From Parietaria judaica (lineage: Eukaryota; Streptophyta; Magnoliopsida; Rosales; Urticaceae): a stretch of 64,000 nucleotides of DNA. The notes under the pieces are model-generated. The model searched no databases and was not told where the DNA came from. It saw only the letters and a list, made by a program, of their open reading frames with translations. The DNA lies in contig OX940864.1 in NCBI GenBank assembly GCA_954871525.1, forward strand, positions 17,292,001 through 17,356,000. Direction: 5' to 3'. Below, piece by piece: positions 35,868 to 49,000 of the stretch; the first letter of the stretch is position 1; the number at the start of each line of letters is the position of its first letter. A program made the position numbers and the translations under genes.

Positions 35868-36198
35868 CAAACGGTTTTTGAAGAAAACTCGCTGCGGTAA
35901 AGAAGTTCTTGATTAGACTTCTTTCCGTGAGCTTGTCCATGTTCTCGCACCCTTCTGGCAAGCCTGCCTCCTTAGCCGGGAAGTCTAAAGTGAGAATCTG
36001 AATCTTGAGGCCGTTTCCGACGGCTCGTTCGATCGCGGAGCCGAATCTGATGGAATTGAGGGGCGTTGTGACGATGGTGACGAACACACCGTGCTGCGCT
36101 AAGAGCTTGGCCATGTCGATCATTGGTATAATATGGCTCGGGGACATTAATGGGATTAACACAAAGTGAAGCTGATTATTGAGTTCTAGTGAATCCAT

Positions 36199-39100
36199 GT
36201 TTTGATGATCAATGATCAAAAGGGACTAGAAAATCAATAATATGATATTACAGAGAAAAAGAACAACAAAAAAATGATGATCACGAACAGTTTTTGAGCT
36301 TCAAAGGGTATTTTATTTTCATGAAAAATATGTCAAAAAATGGAAATTAAGGGAAGAGGAAGGGAAATTTTTTGAAGTAGAAAAAGAAGAAGAAAACTCT
36401 TGAGAAATATTTTATTTTCTTAGGAGATAAAAACGTGCAAGTTGAATAAATAAGGCAAGACAATATACATTAACACAAAGAGCTTGGCTATTTGTAGGCG
36501 ATATATATAGCTGCAGAAAAAAGAGAAGCAAAAAGACAAGATATTAACTTAAAAATAGTTTATTGCCTTTGCCCTTTTGTGATTCTAATATGCAGTAAAA
36601 GAAAAAGGAAAACAACAGATTCAAAGACACAAGACAGAACCCAAACACTAAGGTCAAGTGTTAATCCAAAAGTACAAGGACGAATAGGAGCACAAGAATC
36701 TTAATCAAGAACAAGGATCTTTTATTAAAATGGTTAATAGCAGCATAAGTACTAGATGTTTTTATTTTTTTTGGAGGTATAAATCTTTTTTTTTTCCAGG
36801 ATAAAAGTTTCAACTGTCCAATATTTTGCTTTTGGAGAAACAAATTTCATTTATTTGTTATTAACGTTTCGTCGGTACAAAAAAAAAAGACAGAAGGAAA
36901 ATGTTTAAATTTCTAGAAGACGCACATCTAAAAATTTGTTAAATCGACTGGAAAAGTGGATCAAATTTTGGAGAAAAGCAAATTAATGAACGTTGGAAAC
37001 TTTAATTGTGAAAAAAAGATCAGGTTTATACTATCACAAAAATTAAAACGTTAGATACTTATGCCTCTATTATCCCTAATTAAAATTCAAAACAAGTAGT
37101 GATGAAAAGATATGTCAAAAAGGGAGTATCTTGTCTTTTTGAACAAAGAAAAATAAAATCATAGAATATGTTCGCATGGGACACATTAACCTAAATTATC
37201 CTAGTAGTCATCCAAACATTAGTGGTTCTTGAGCCTTGTTTAGTGCATTAATTGAATGTGATTTTTAATGACATTATCTTAATGCAAATGCGTAGACTTA
37301 TAACTAATATATTCGCTTTCACTAACAATTATTTATGCAAGTTCACTAAGAAAGTTGCAACTTGGTATTTGATTAATGCCAAAATGATATTAGATCATTG
37401 AACTTTGGATGTAATAAGAAAACAAAGGAATCTCTCGTTTTTGGGTTAAACACAATGCATATTAATAAGAGGGAAAATATGCATCCCCCTTATCGAGCTG
37501 ACAAGTCCATTTCATTTCATGTATTAGATATTTAAATATATTTTCACTTTGATTTTTAAGCTAATTTGAGTGGGTTTTTTTTTTTTTTTTTTTTTGAAAC
37601 TATAAAAACCGGAAATTGGGTGCAATGTAATTATAGGAATCGATCTATTCGTTTTAAATAGATTCTGATAAAGTTAGTTAAAACACATATCACTTATAAA
37701 TAATTAGTTGTGTAATGTTAATGTTAACGTTTTTGTTATTTATTATGATTTTATAGTTAGTTGTATATCAAATAAGATCTATATATTATTTTTATAGAGT
37801 TGTTATTTATAAATTTAACGTGTTTATCTATTGGAAATGACCAAAAAAAAGTTATAAATTAACCTGGACAATCATTTTATCAAATATCAATTTAACAAAA
37901 TTTTCGTAATTTAAGGCCTGTTTGGTAGTGTTAAAAAATCATTTTCATCTTTTCTTCCTGTTATACTGAAAAAAAGTAAAATCAATCTTAGTTTCGTGCC
38001 GAATAACTATTCATTTGGTGTTGAAAATAACTTTGTAATTTAGTGCAAAAATGAGGCACATTTAAGAATAAAAAGGTATTTTCTATTCTTTCAAAAATCA
38101 ATTAATGTTCCAATTTAGTGTAGTGGTGAAACTCAAACAAAAATAACATAATTAAAAAAAACAATCATAATTTATTATTGAAAAGAAAAATAGGGTTACG
38201 ATACTAGAGCTAGAACCATCCACGTACGTCACAAACGTACAATATTATGATTATAAATGGTACGAACCACTAGTCTTATCCAACTCAGTCTTCTTCACAA
38301 ACGACAACACAACACGGACTCTGATCAAACTATTTCCATAAAAACAAAACTCTACAGATTTTCACCAAAATAAAATATTAATTTGACACAATTGATTTCT
38401 TGATCAACAGTGTTTTACAAAAATGGGACTAATAGCTAAATACTTAAATTATATAAAATAGGATGGCATATTCTTAAGTTTGTAATTGCACGGAATTAAT
38501 ACCCAAAGAATATATAATTGGCCTTAAGGCCGTAACATATGTATATCTTTCTTTCTTTTTCTTTTTCTTTTTTTGAAAGAACATATGTTTCTTAAAGTGT
38601 GTATATTAAGAGTAAGGAATTCTGTGTCCGAAAATGATTAACTTAAAAAATAATTACATATATATGCAAATGCAAATGTAGCGACATACAACTTATGGGA
38701 GGCTAAGTATTAAGGAGAAGAGGGCTAATCAAGCATAAAAGTAAAATAAAAATAAAAAAATTACAAGTAACATGTAAAAAAAAAAACAAATAAATTTTCG
38801 ATGTTTCAGAAAGTTTTGGAGGGCTAGAATCCCCCATGGGATTTACGTATTTGGGCTTTATATTAACAGAGCAATTAGTTAGGACAGATCAAATTGAAGT
38901 TTTTGAGTATTAATTAATTGTAAATGATTAAATTAAACCCATTGCTTTCACGTAGTACTTATACCGCTATTATCCGTTTTGAAGGGCCTGATAAAAACAG
39001 TTTGGTATGCAGAGACACTGTACGCTTCCTTGGAATTTAACAATCAAATTGGATATATTGGGGCCCACAATAAATGACCATTCATTCTAATGAAACACTG

Positions 39101-40027
39101 CGTAGAAGAAAGTTCACTTAATTAGATCTATGCACGTATAAATAATAAAGACCCGTGTTATATGCGCGTTTGTTTTTCAACTTGTGTTCTTGGTTCACAG
39201 AACTCAAATTCATCACAAATGGAAGAAGATGTAATAATTTATTATTATTTAGCAATAATGTCCCACTAGGCATTTCATACTCCAAACAAGACCTACATAT
39301 AGTTTTATTATTCTATTAATGAAATTAAATATGATGTTAATAAACTTATAGATTATATTAAGCTAATAATCTACTTCTCACGATGAAATTAAACATCGAG
39401 TCCACAATTTGATAGTAAAAAATAAAAAATAAAAATATGCAAAGGAAAGATGTATATAGAATTAATTATCTGTCTCATGAAGACATTAATTTTACTCATC
39501 GGTGCACTATGCCCTTGACCTTTAATTCTTAATAAAAATGCTCCTGACCTAAACTTTCACAATACATGCACACACGACTTATTTAAGGTATTTTTTGTTG
39601 TCAATTATACTAATTTTTGTTATTGATTCACAGTAATCTCATAGATTACTATACTGATTTCGTAAGTCATGTGTGTGGCACACAAATTAATATTTAAGGA
39701 CCACCATCACTTAAAATTTAAGTCTAAGAGGCAAAATGCACCGATATGCAAAGTCCTAAATTATTTAATTAAGACCACAAATGGCACCCATAAGAGAGGT
39801 GATTATTTTCTGCACTTTACAATCTGTAATATACGTGATTATATTACATCAATAAACAGAGCAGATATACAATTATCGACCATTATATATAAACAAACCA
39901 AAATATGCAATTACACAATTTACAATTAAGGCATACCACACACACACAATACAGCCTCTCTTCGCAGCTTTTAACTAATAGCTTGGTTTATTAGGGTATT
40001 TATCCTCCGCGATGCGGCCCACCGGAC
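36199..40027. other. Large intergenic stretch without a recognised gene
   Basis: AT-rich spacer between UGT-E and SGR6. A T-rich run lies at 37577-37597. AAGGCCTGTTTGGTAGTG at 37912 resembles one end of a Harbinger- or hAT-type MITE, but no partner end was found. Pyrimidine-rich repeats sit at 38548-38575. The open frame at 39669-39929 has no family signature. The last part holds the presumed SGR6 3' UTR. Confidence 0.4.
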
Positions 40028-43000
40028 TCACGAATCGTGGGCCCTTCGATTGTATTCGGGGCGATCGAGCCGAGCCGATCGCCACGAGGGTGAGTTTGCG
40101 GATTTGAGAAGCAGGCCTAGGGCTAAAGAGCACGTTGCTCTGACCACCGAGTCTGTCGATCGGCTCATTTTTCCCACCAGAACTCCGAATACCTATTTAA
40201 ATGCACGAGACATTGGAAGATATGTTTCAGTTTTTCGACCTTATTCGTTCAAAAAGTTAAATTTCTCTCAAAAGAAGGGAGATTGGACTCGGTGAAGATT
40301 ACTCAAACTTCTATTTACCAAGATCGATTTTGTAAAAAAGTGCACAAGAATAAAATTGAGAGGGAAAAGTGCACCATTTAACAAAATTGGCGGGGGATTA
40401 GCCCCGATAAATTATAAAAAATCTTAATTGGGACAATACCTGAGAGTAATAAAGAGCCAAAATGTGGTGATCATCTGAAGAAGATAGTATGCTACATGAC
40501 AAGTATATCGCATTTGCCTGAATCACCGGCCACGGCGCGTCAAATGCCTGCCAAATCCAAAACATAAGTACATAAACCGTTAAAACTAAAAAATATTAGG
40601 ACTAAATTAGGATATTATGTTGTATTTTTCACTGAATAATCCTGAATATACATCTCAGGAACAATAAATAAAATTCTAATGTCATTATCAAGAACAATGA
40701 TTTAAGTGTGATGGTGTATCGGTTTGTGATTATTTCGAACCTGAACTATCGAAGCCATGCAAGTATCGACTCTGGAGGGTAAATTCTGAACAAATTGCTT
40801 TGAAAGGTCTCTGGCAAAATCCTCATAATCGCCTCTGAAAAACGGAAAAAACAATAATTATTCTCATCGGATTATAGCCAAGAAAGGGAGGAAATATCAT
40901 GAAATTTATTTTGCAAGACAGAAATAAAAGTGAGAATTATTTACCTGTGGTCAGAGTTAAAACAGTGTGTGTTAAGCAATCCCGGCAATCCTTCCATTTC
41001 GAACAATGGGGCAACTCGTTTCAGTGTATTCTATCGTCAAATACGAGAAAAATACTATCAATCATACGCCAATAAATATCCAGCAAGACAAATGATTTGT
41101 AGAGAATTTCGTACATTTGTTGTAATCGCATAATCATAAGAACTAATTAGGTTTTCTCCACTGTATATATCAATGCATTTTCCCAATGAAATTTTTATCA
41201 GAAAATTACTTGTTTATCATATCACTCTAGAAAAATCACAGAATGTGTCATAATTATGTACCCGACAAGCTTGTCGAACGCTGGAATCGTCATCATGCAC
41301 ATGCAATACCAAGCGGGGGAAGGCGGCATGTATCTGAACATACATCGTTTACGAAAAGAAAATAAAAAACGTAATAATGACTAATGAGATATGAATATTA
41401 GAGAGAAAGAGTGGACATTTGACATTGCTGCAGAGAGCAACTTCTTGATTTTCTTCAGAATCCTTTGGTAAAATAAAACGATACCTGCTCAAGAAACGCC
41501 TCACGTTGGGACCCGACTCCATAGCTACTTAATGATCCAAAAGCGGCATAAGCATTGGCTCGCATTTTCGCATTTATGCATACCTGCTCAAGAAAAATAT
41601 TAAATCAATTTATTTATTTTTCTTTAAAATTTAGGATAAATTTACAGATTAATTAAAATTAGAATCATCTCTTTAAACCTGAAGATTGCGGAGCCGCAAG
41701 GAGAGATTAATTAAGACGGGTTCCACTGCCTCATTGGGTGATGACTCGAGAATCTGAGCTTCAAAAATTGGTAAGCTTTAAACAAACAACCTAAATTCAA
41801 TTAAAATTAAAATAAAGGCATAAGAGGAAATTCACCGTGAGTAAGCAAGAAACGGCTGTCAGCTGCACGGATTCTTCTAAATCGTCCAGTAAAGCTAAGA
41901 TTACACCAAGAACTTGAGCCGTATAGCTAAGAATATGAATAGAAGGTATCTGCAGCACAAAAGTTTAGCATGTAAATATAGATGTTGGAATATTTGGCTA
42001 TAAAGGTCAATTTTGTAAAACAAGGACGGAAAGTAAAGATAAAACAATGAATTGTCATTTACACACATAAAAATGATGTATATATATATATATATAAAAT
42101 ATGATTTTTACAGAATATTAATCATAAATATGCTAATTGCATCTGACATATTAATTTCCTATTAATTAAGATATTAGCATATAAATCACTCCAAACAGCC
42201 GAATATTCCAACAATCTATGAGAGAATCAACCAAAAAAAGACAACACAATAGCACTTATGTAACCAATAATAATAAAGTGAAAATCCATTTTAAGCTCAA
42301 ATATGAACTAAAATTATACTTGTGTTTCTTATGAAAGGAAAAAAAGTTCAAATATTTGATATAACCTGCACTAATCCTCGCAAGCATAACCGTCGAACAG
42401 TTGGAGACTCGTCCGATACATGTTGACACAAACCCTCCACCATTTGCTCTAATAAAGAACCCAATCCGCCACTGCAGTATTTAACATAAAACGTGAGCCA
42501 AAAAAAAAAAATATAAATCATGATTAATTCCAAACAAAACCAAATCATAGGTAATAGCTAGAAGAATAATTCCTGAATTTCACGAGGCAAAGCACACCAA
42601 AGTACAATTTCAACCCACAAATAGCACGAATGAGTAAAACTCAGGGGGCATTTCTGCCAATTATTCTAAATAAAACGAAAGAATGCTGATGAAAACATGT
42701 GACTAAACAGAATTTACTACGCTTAACTACACATTTAGCAGTCATCCTCGTGCAGCTTTTCAAGAAAGACATTTCACAATATTGTTATTTAACCGTAGTT
42801 GTCGCTCTAAATCATATATATTACACAGACCTGTATCGGACAAACTCGGACAACGCAGCTGCTCCAGCTTCTCTTTGGTGTTTTTGATGCCGATTTAAGG
42901 ATTTGCTCAAAATTACACAAATGTTTTCAATCTATGAAAGGCAAAATAGAACAAGAGAAGGCGTAACAGTTAGAAATATATTTGCACTTTTACGAGAAAA

Positions 43001-46000
43001 TATTAATGAAAATGGGAGAACTATACAATGATAACCATACCGAAAAAATTAATATTTATATTACCTCTTTTGGTCTCTTTATAGAAATGCAGCCAGCTAA
43101 ATCTCCGAGAAGATTGATCCACTTTTCATTCTCATTATGTTCTCCTTCTCTAGCCAAAATCTACACACGTAAATCAAACACACTTTCTTTTATCCTCTTT
43201 AAAACTACTTGATGACACAACTCCCATACATACAAATATTGAATATTAGGTTTAAATTTACTTCATGAAGTTACTTATAGAGCTAATGCATAATGAGTAT
43301 TTATAGTAGTATATGTTAGTTATTTTCAATATTATCAAGTGATAAGTTTTAGATTAATCTTAATTCTAATTGGATTAATAATTGAAAAAATATTCCGAAA
43401 ACCCACAAAAAGCAGGTTACCTTTCCCATTTCAAGGTCACCGACACATTCGCAGAATGCCTGAAATGCAGCTAAGAGGGCCCTGAAGAGAAAAAATCAAT
43501 TACATTGTATGGCTATATAATATGTTATTAAATATTGGGAGGACTAAAGAGCACAAAGTATAAAGAATTTTTATTGAACCTACCGTAATGGTTCTTGCAG
43601 ACCGGAACTAGCTAGGATATGGCAACTCCCCAATTGCAGTGTAAGCTCGGCAAGAACGGAAGCATAGTTTTGTTCAACGGCTTTCTTTCCCACTTTACCA
43701 CCACCTCTGCAATGAAATTCGAGATTATTTCTTTTATTAATGCTTTTCAATAATTTTGGCTAATTAGTTGGATAATTTAATGTCGAATGCTATTAACCTG
43801 AAAAATGCCGTGAGAGCAGTAATAGCAGCTTGCAATATATTACTATCTATTTGACCATCAACAGGTTGACTAGAATTTTCTGCTTTCTCTGAATCACTTC
43901 CAATGATCGAAGCCTGGTTAAGCACGCTTATCACATGCTCCAGGAACGACGAAGAAAGCACGGTATGCTGGGAAAATGTCTACAAGTCACAAGAAAAGAA
44001 AAGAAAAAATGATCATTTTGTGAGAATATTTTCAAATTATTATTTCATAAGGCAGAATACCTTTGAGAAAATTATTATTTTCAAATTAAATTAAATTATT
44101 ATTTCATGTTGTGAGAATATTTGATCCTACCAACTATATTTATATTGCTATCCGTTTCTAGAAAATTGTGAGAAACACAAAATGAGAACCATTTTATGCG
44201 ACTATTAATAATCTACAAAAAAAAAAAAAAAAAAAAAAATCTATGATAAGAATAAATTAATATTAATAATCCGTTCCACTGCTATGAATTATTAAGTCCC
44301 AACCAAAAAGTAGAACCACAATCCAATAAACGCAATAATAGAGATTCATAGAATTCGAAACACTGAATACAAAAGGCACGTGAAATCAAATTAGTATTTT
44401 CCGAATTCTGTTTTTTTTTTCATTTTCAAACCAGAACTTGATATACGGTATTTGAAAATTGAAAGTGGAACCGGTTTATCTTTAATGGAAACCTTTTTTC
44501 AGATACGTATTTTTTAAACTGTTACGTGTAAAATCATTTTCTGGAAGAAAGAAAAATAAAAATTATACAAAATTGAACTCACGGTATATGGGTTCTGATA
44601 ACAAATAAAATTGAACTCACGTGGAAAGCGTCCTGCATCGGCCAGCCGCCACGTAGTCGTGATATATCCTTTGTGGTAATATCCCTTCCAGCCGTAGCCA
44701 ATACTTCATTAAATACCACTTTTGTGCTAGTGCTTTCAGCAAGAGAACATATCTGAGGAGTTCAAGGATTTAAGGCAACCAAAACACATAAACTTCTGGA
44801 AACAGAAAACCAAATCGGCCAGAAACATTCATAAACGTCACAGAAATTGAATTCCTTCAATACGGGCAAAGAACAATGGTCACAGAAATTCAACTCTAAG
44901 CGTACAGATAAGAGAACTAGCGGTAAGGATACAGCCCCGAGTATTTCCAAACGAAAATGCTTCTCAATCACATGAGCTGTAGCAGAGAGCAATGACTGGG
45001 CAGTTCTGTAGGCACATGTATATTAATAGAATTACTCAAATATAAAATCACTATAAAATCGACGGGATCTGTCCAATTATTAAGCCATGTGTTGTTGGCA
45101 ATACCATTGTTTAGGGACAAATTCATCAAAAATGTAGTATTATGTGCATTACATCTTGATTAAATTTGAAAAAACAAGTCAATTGTTTAAAAATAGGGAG
45201 GAAAATGCTACAATTGACAAGTTCTAGGGGAAACTGCGACAACATGAAAAGCTCAGGAGACACAACTGCAAACTACTCTTCTTCTTTTTTAATTAGCATA
45301 CCTTGATACATCAGTTTCAGTCAGCTCATTTCCCCTCTTTGTAACAAACTCAATGACGGCTTGAATTGCCCCTTCAGCGGATTGTTTATTTTTGTCGCAT
45401 ATAGCTACGCTACAACCGTTCAAAGTAGCTACAAGCTGCAAATTATTAAATAAATTAAAAAAAAAAAAATTGTTAAGCAATTTGGTTTACATTAGGTAAA
45501 GGGTTAAAAGACGCACCTCGTCCTTAGTTAACAAGATACAAATAGACAAAACAATTCTGTTGAAAACCTCTGATGGATCGATGGAAGCATCCTGAAATAT
45601 AAGCAAAATCAGTGTTTTATGGCTTGGATCAAACATGTAATGCAAGAAAAAAGTTAATAAGGGTAAAAAGTGACATACACTTCTCAAGATAGCTATGACA
45701 TCCCCCAGTGAAGACAAAGCAGAATAGGACAAGTCTATATTTGCACCAAAACTTGATGCTGCCGATTTTGGGAGTGAAAGCGCGATGCTAAAGAGTTGAT
45801 CAATAATCTAAATATATAAGAACGATAAATCAGATTAAAGGAGCTCGAATAATTATTTAAGAAAAACCTAAGTAAAAAACTAGCCCCCGTTTTCCACATT
45901 CAAGCATAGAAAGAAAATGGAGCTCAACATATGTTCTTACCTGAGCTGAGTTTTTTCTAACTTCAGAATTAGTGTCTGCACAGCATGGAAGATACGTAAT

Positions 46001-49000
46001 AACCCTTTCTCCCAAACACAACGATGCCCGGCTTGGTAATACAAATGCAGCTGCGTTTTTTATTTATTTATTATTTTTGCAAATGGGTTAGCCAAAGATA
46101 CCAAAAGAATATGAAAATAAAACAGACACAAAGTATAAACTAAACAAATAAAAAACGAATGAGATATCTTTACATGGTAAGTTGGAAAAATTCCCGTGAA
46201 GAGTGCGATCGATTTGCTTGCTGTGCGTACAGTTTCCTTGACAGCCCAGTGCGCAATAACCGCTAATGCAAACCATACGGAATTTGAGAAGAATTTCATT
46301 CACAGCAAGACAGCCTCTTCTTCTTTGATAATCCACCGACGAAGACACGTACATATCGATTTGTCTCAAAATATGCAACAATTGCTCTGCTCGGCTCCTT
46401 CCGTCCTCTCCGCTGAATTCAGATGATTGTGGAAATATATAAATTATAAGTAAATTAGCTATAAATAGTTTTTCATAGTGCTGATGTGCAATTAATAGTT
46501 GGTGTTAGTATAGCTGAATTATTTTCCTTATTTTAGAGGGATCAGTTTAATCAATATTTTTAAGCATAGTTCGTCTTAAGTTGTGTGACTGTATCCCATT
46601 ATATTATAATTGTATAAAATATTCTAAAAATTCCCAAAACAACACTGATAACAGTGATTGTTCCGGAACACAAAACACACATGGTGAGCCAATCTGGTTT
46701 CACCAAGGTGATGAATCCCGGAAACTACACTGTGAACCATACATGAAGTGATCTCTTTCCTTCAAGAGCAAGGCACAAACTCTTCTAGATATCTTGAGGA
46801 TTCAAAACAAATTAAACAAAACATACTGCTGCCTCGGACTCTGAAAAACCCTTATTGATAACAAATAATAAAGGACGTAAAAAAAATTCAATCCCATCTT
46901 TGGCATTCTCACGGTGATTACATGTGATTAAGGGTTTATCAGTTATCACAGAAATCAGATGAGGGTTTGACATATACATATTTCAATTTTCACGACGATA
47001 CCTTGTTAGAAGAATAGCGCACAAGAGGGTAATAAGGTTGTCTATGAGGGGATTCACCACGTCCACCGGGTCATTTGGTAAAGCAAAGAACCCTAAGGTG
47101 GCCTGTCATTTTTGCAGAAAATTAAATTGGAGCAGAAGAAATAACCTTCCTATCTTAGGAAATGAAAATACTCAAATAATTATCATTTGAGCCTATCTAA
47201 TAAAAAACTAATATAGGAATTTAATTCTAATTAAAACAATTATATAATATTTCTTAAATTTACATTGCATTACAACAAAAGCTGAAATCAACCATAGAAT
47301 AAGAAATTTCACCTTCAGAACATGATTTCGGGTTTCAATAGTTAACTTCGGCTCCACAGAAACCAATGTTGTGCAGGCACTTAATGCAAGGGCCTAGAAA
47401 ATCGAGTACAAAATGGGAATGAATACCACATAGCTCAGTAAAATCTGGTCAAACTTATAAATCGAAACTGAGCAACTAAAACTCAGACGAAATTAAGAAA
47501 CCTGAGTGCGAAGAAGCTCAAGATTAGAATCACCAAATCCCTCACTGTTATCATCGCGTCCCATTAGAGTTAATATGAAATCAAGCATTTGATCTCTTCG
47601 CTTCAATGGAAATGAAGCACCACTTTCCGCGGCATTAATGACCGCACGACCTGCATAATAAATGTAGATAACGTTTTATTCTACAAAGACTTGATTTGGT
47701 CTATTATTTTGCTTATGTTACATGCATAACATTGCGGAATCTCTAGGGTAACTTAAAATACACTCAAGGATAGACTAAATAAAGCTGCATTACAGAAGAA
47801 TTATTCAAGTGTAAACATACCTATATAATGAATTAAGAAGTAACAAACTAGATTATTTAGCAAATTAAATTTCATTTTCAACACTTAGATGTTGGATTTT
47901 AGAAGAGAGCAAACCTAGCAAATCGATAGCCGTGATAACAGCCTGCTTGGCTGTAGGATCGCGAACGTTGAGAAGCCGCGAAAGCATGTTAGTCCCCTGC
48001 AAGAGAGATGGATTATCAGATACATTTCCGAAACTAATATTAGCTATCAGAGTCGGCAAAAAAAAAAAAAAAAAGAGCCTGTTCAGAGCATTTTCAACGT
48101 GTTGCCGTAGATTCATTGATCTAGACCTGTGTTACATTTTTTTTTTTTTTTCTTCTTCTCAAAATGCCTTTTCTGAGTAGGATAAAACCGAAACTGCAGT
48201 TTGGTGAACAGCATTTTTATAAACCAAACTGAAACCGCGTTTGATAAATATTTCTATAAAGCAGTTTCTGAAAATGAAACCGTGAAAACAAATAAAATCT
48301 CCTCATTAAAATAAGAAATTCATTACGTGAAAAATTCAATATAATATATAATAATGGTAACATCGTCCAATTAGGTATCACATGCGGCAGTCCACATATG
48401 GATGTAACTGAGATTGTAGGTCAGAGAAGAACCACAAATATCAAACACTCAATTTTATAAAGACATACAACACGTCGACTATTTAAAAATGAAAAAAGAA
48501 AAACTCCGATCTAATTTTTATCAATAATTTAACTAGTATAGAGTAAAGGGAAGAAAGCCATACAACAAGCGCATCTATTCTGGCTTCTATAACTGACGAT
48601 GGAGCGTATTTAGCAGCATATCCATACATCAGAGCCAAAGCAGCATGAATATCGTCAGACTCTTCTGTTCTAAAACTTTCAGAGAAAAAGGACAAGAATC
48701 TGCAATAAAATGAAGCTACAAATTTCAGTAAAAAAAAAAAAAGATTTTCCATGTTTCATCAGCTTTGTAGTTTTGTGTTAATGATTTGAGATATTGCATG
48801 GGATAGCCAAATTGAAACGTTTGATTAGCCAAATAGCCAACCTTTCCTTTTTCTTTGCAAAATAGCCAAATGGTTATTTAATAACATATTTTATACCTAT
48901 AATACCCTTTTAACATATTAACGTGTATTAACGTTTATTAACGTGTATTAACTAAGTTAATTTTTCTTAAAAATAAGAATATTTACTTGTATAATAACAT

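Larger units (their letters stand above)
32429..36198 (-). pseudogene. UGT-E: two-exon UGT73-like gene split by an LTR element
   Basis: Exon 1 starts at ATG 36198 (MDSLELNNQLHFVLIPL), His in SPSHIIPM, and runs to 35868. It resumes at 34175 after the 1.7-kb insertion and ends at 33951 with donor CACAG|GTAATC. Exon 2 begins at 33350 (acceptor CCGCAG) and ends at TAG 32429. Ignoring the insertion, the frame is open for 490 residues (GLPH-R-IKLTRAQLP across the intron) with a full PSPG box, WAPQVLILSHVAV ... HCGWNS ... FAEQ. The gene was probably intact until the insertion. It is more distant from UGT-A to UGT-D and has a 600-bp intron they lack. Upstream transcription through the element would stop after PFVM. 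Confidence 0.88.

Noticed and set aside
37912..38120. MITE suggested by AAGGCCTGTTTGGTAGTG
   Set aside because: Only one terminus-like sequence; no inverted partner or target duplication found nearby.
39669..39929. 86-codon plus-strand frame near the SGR6 3' end
   Set aside because: AT-rich, no family pattern, no splice or promoter context.
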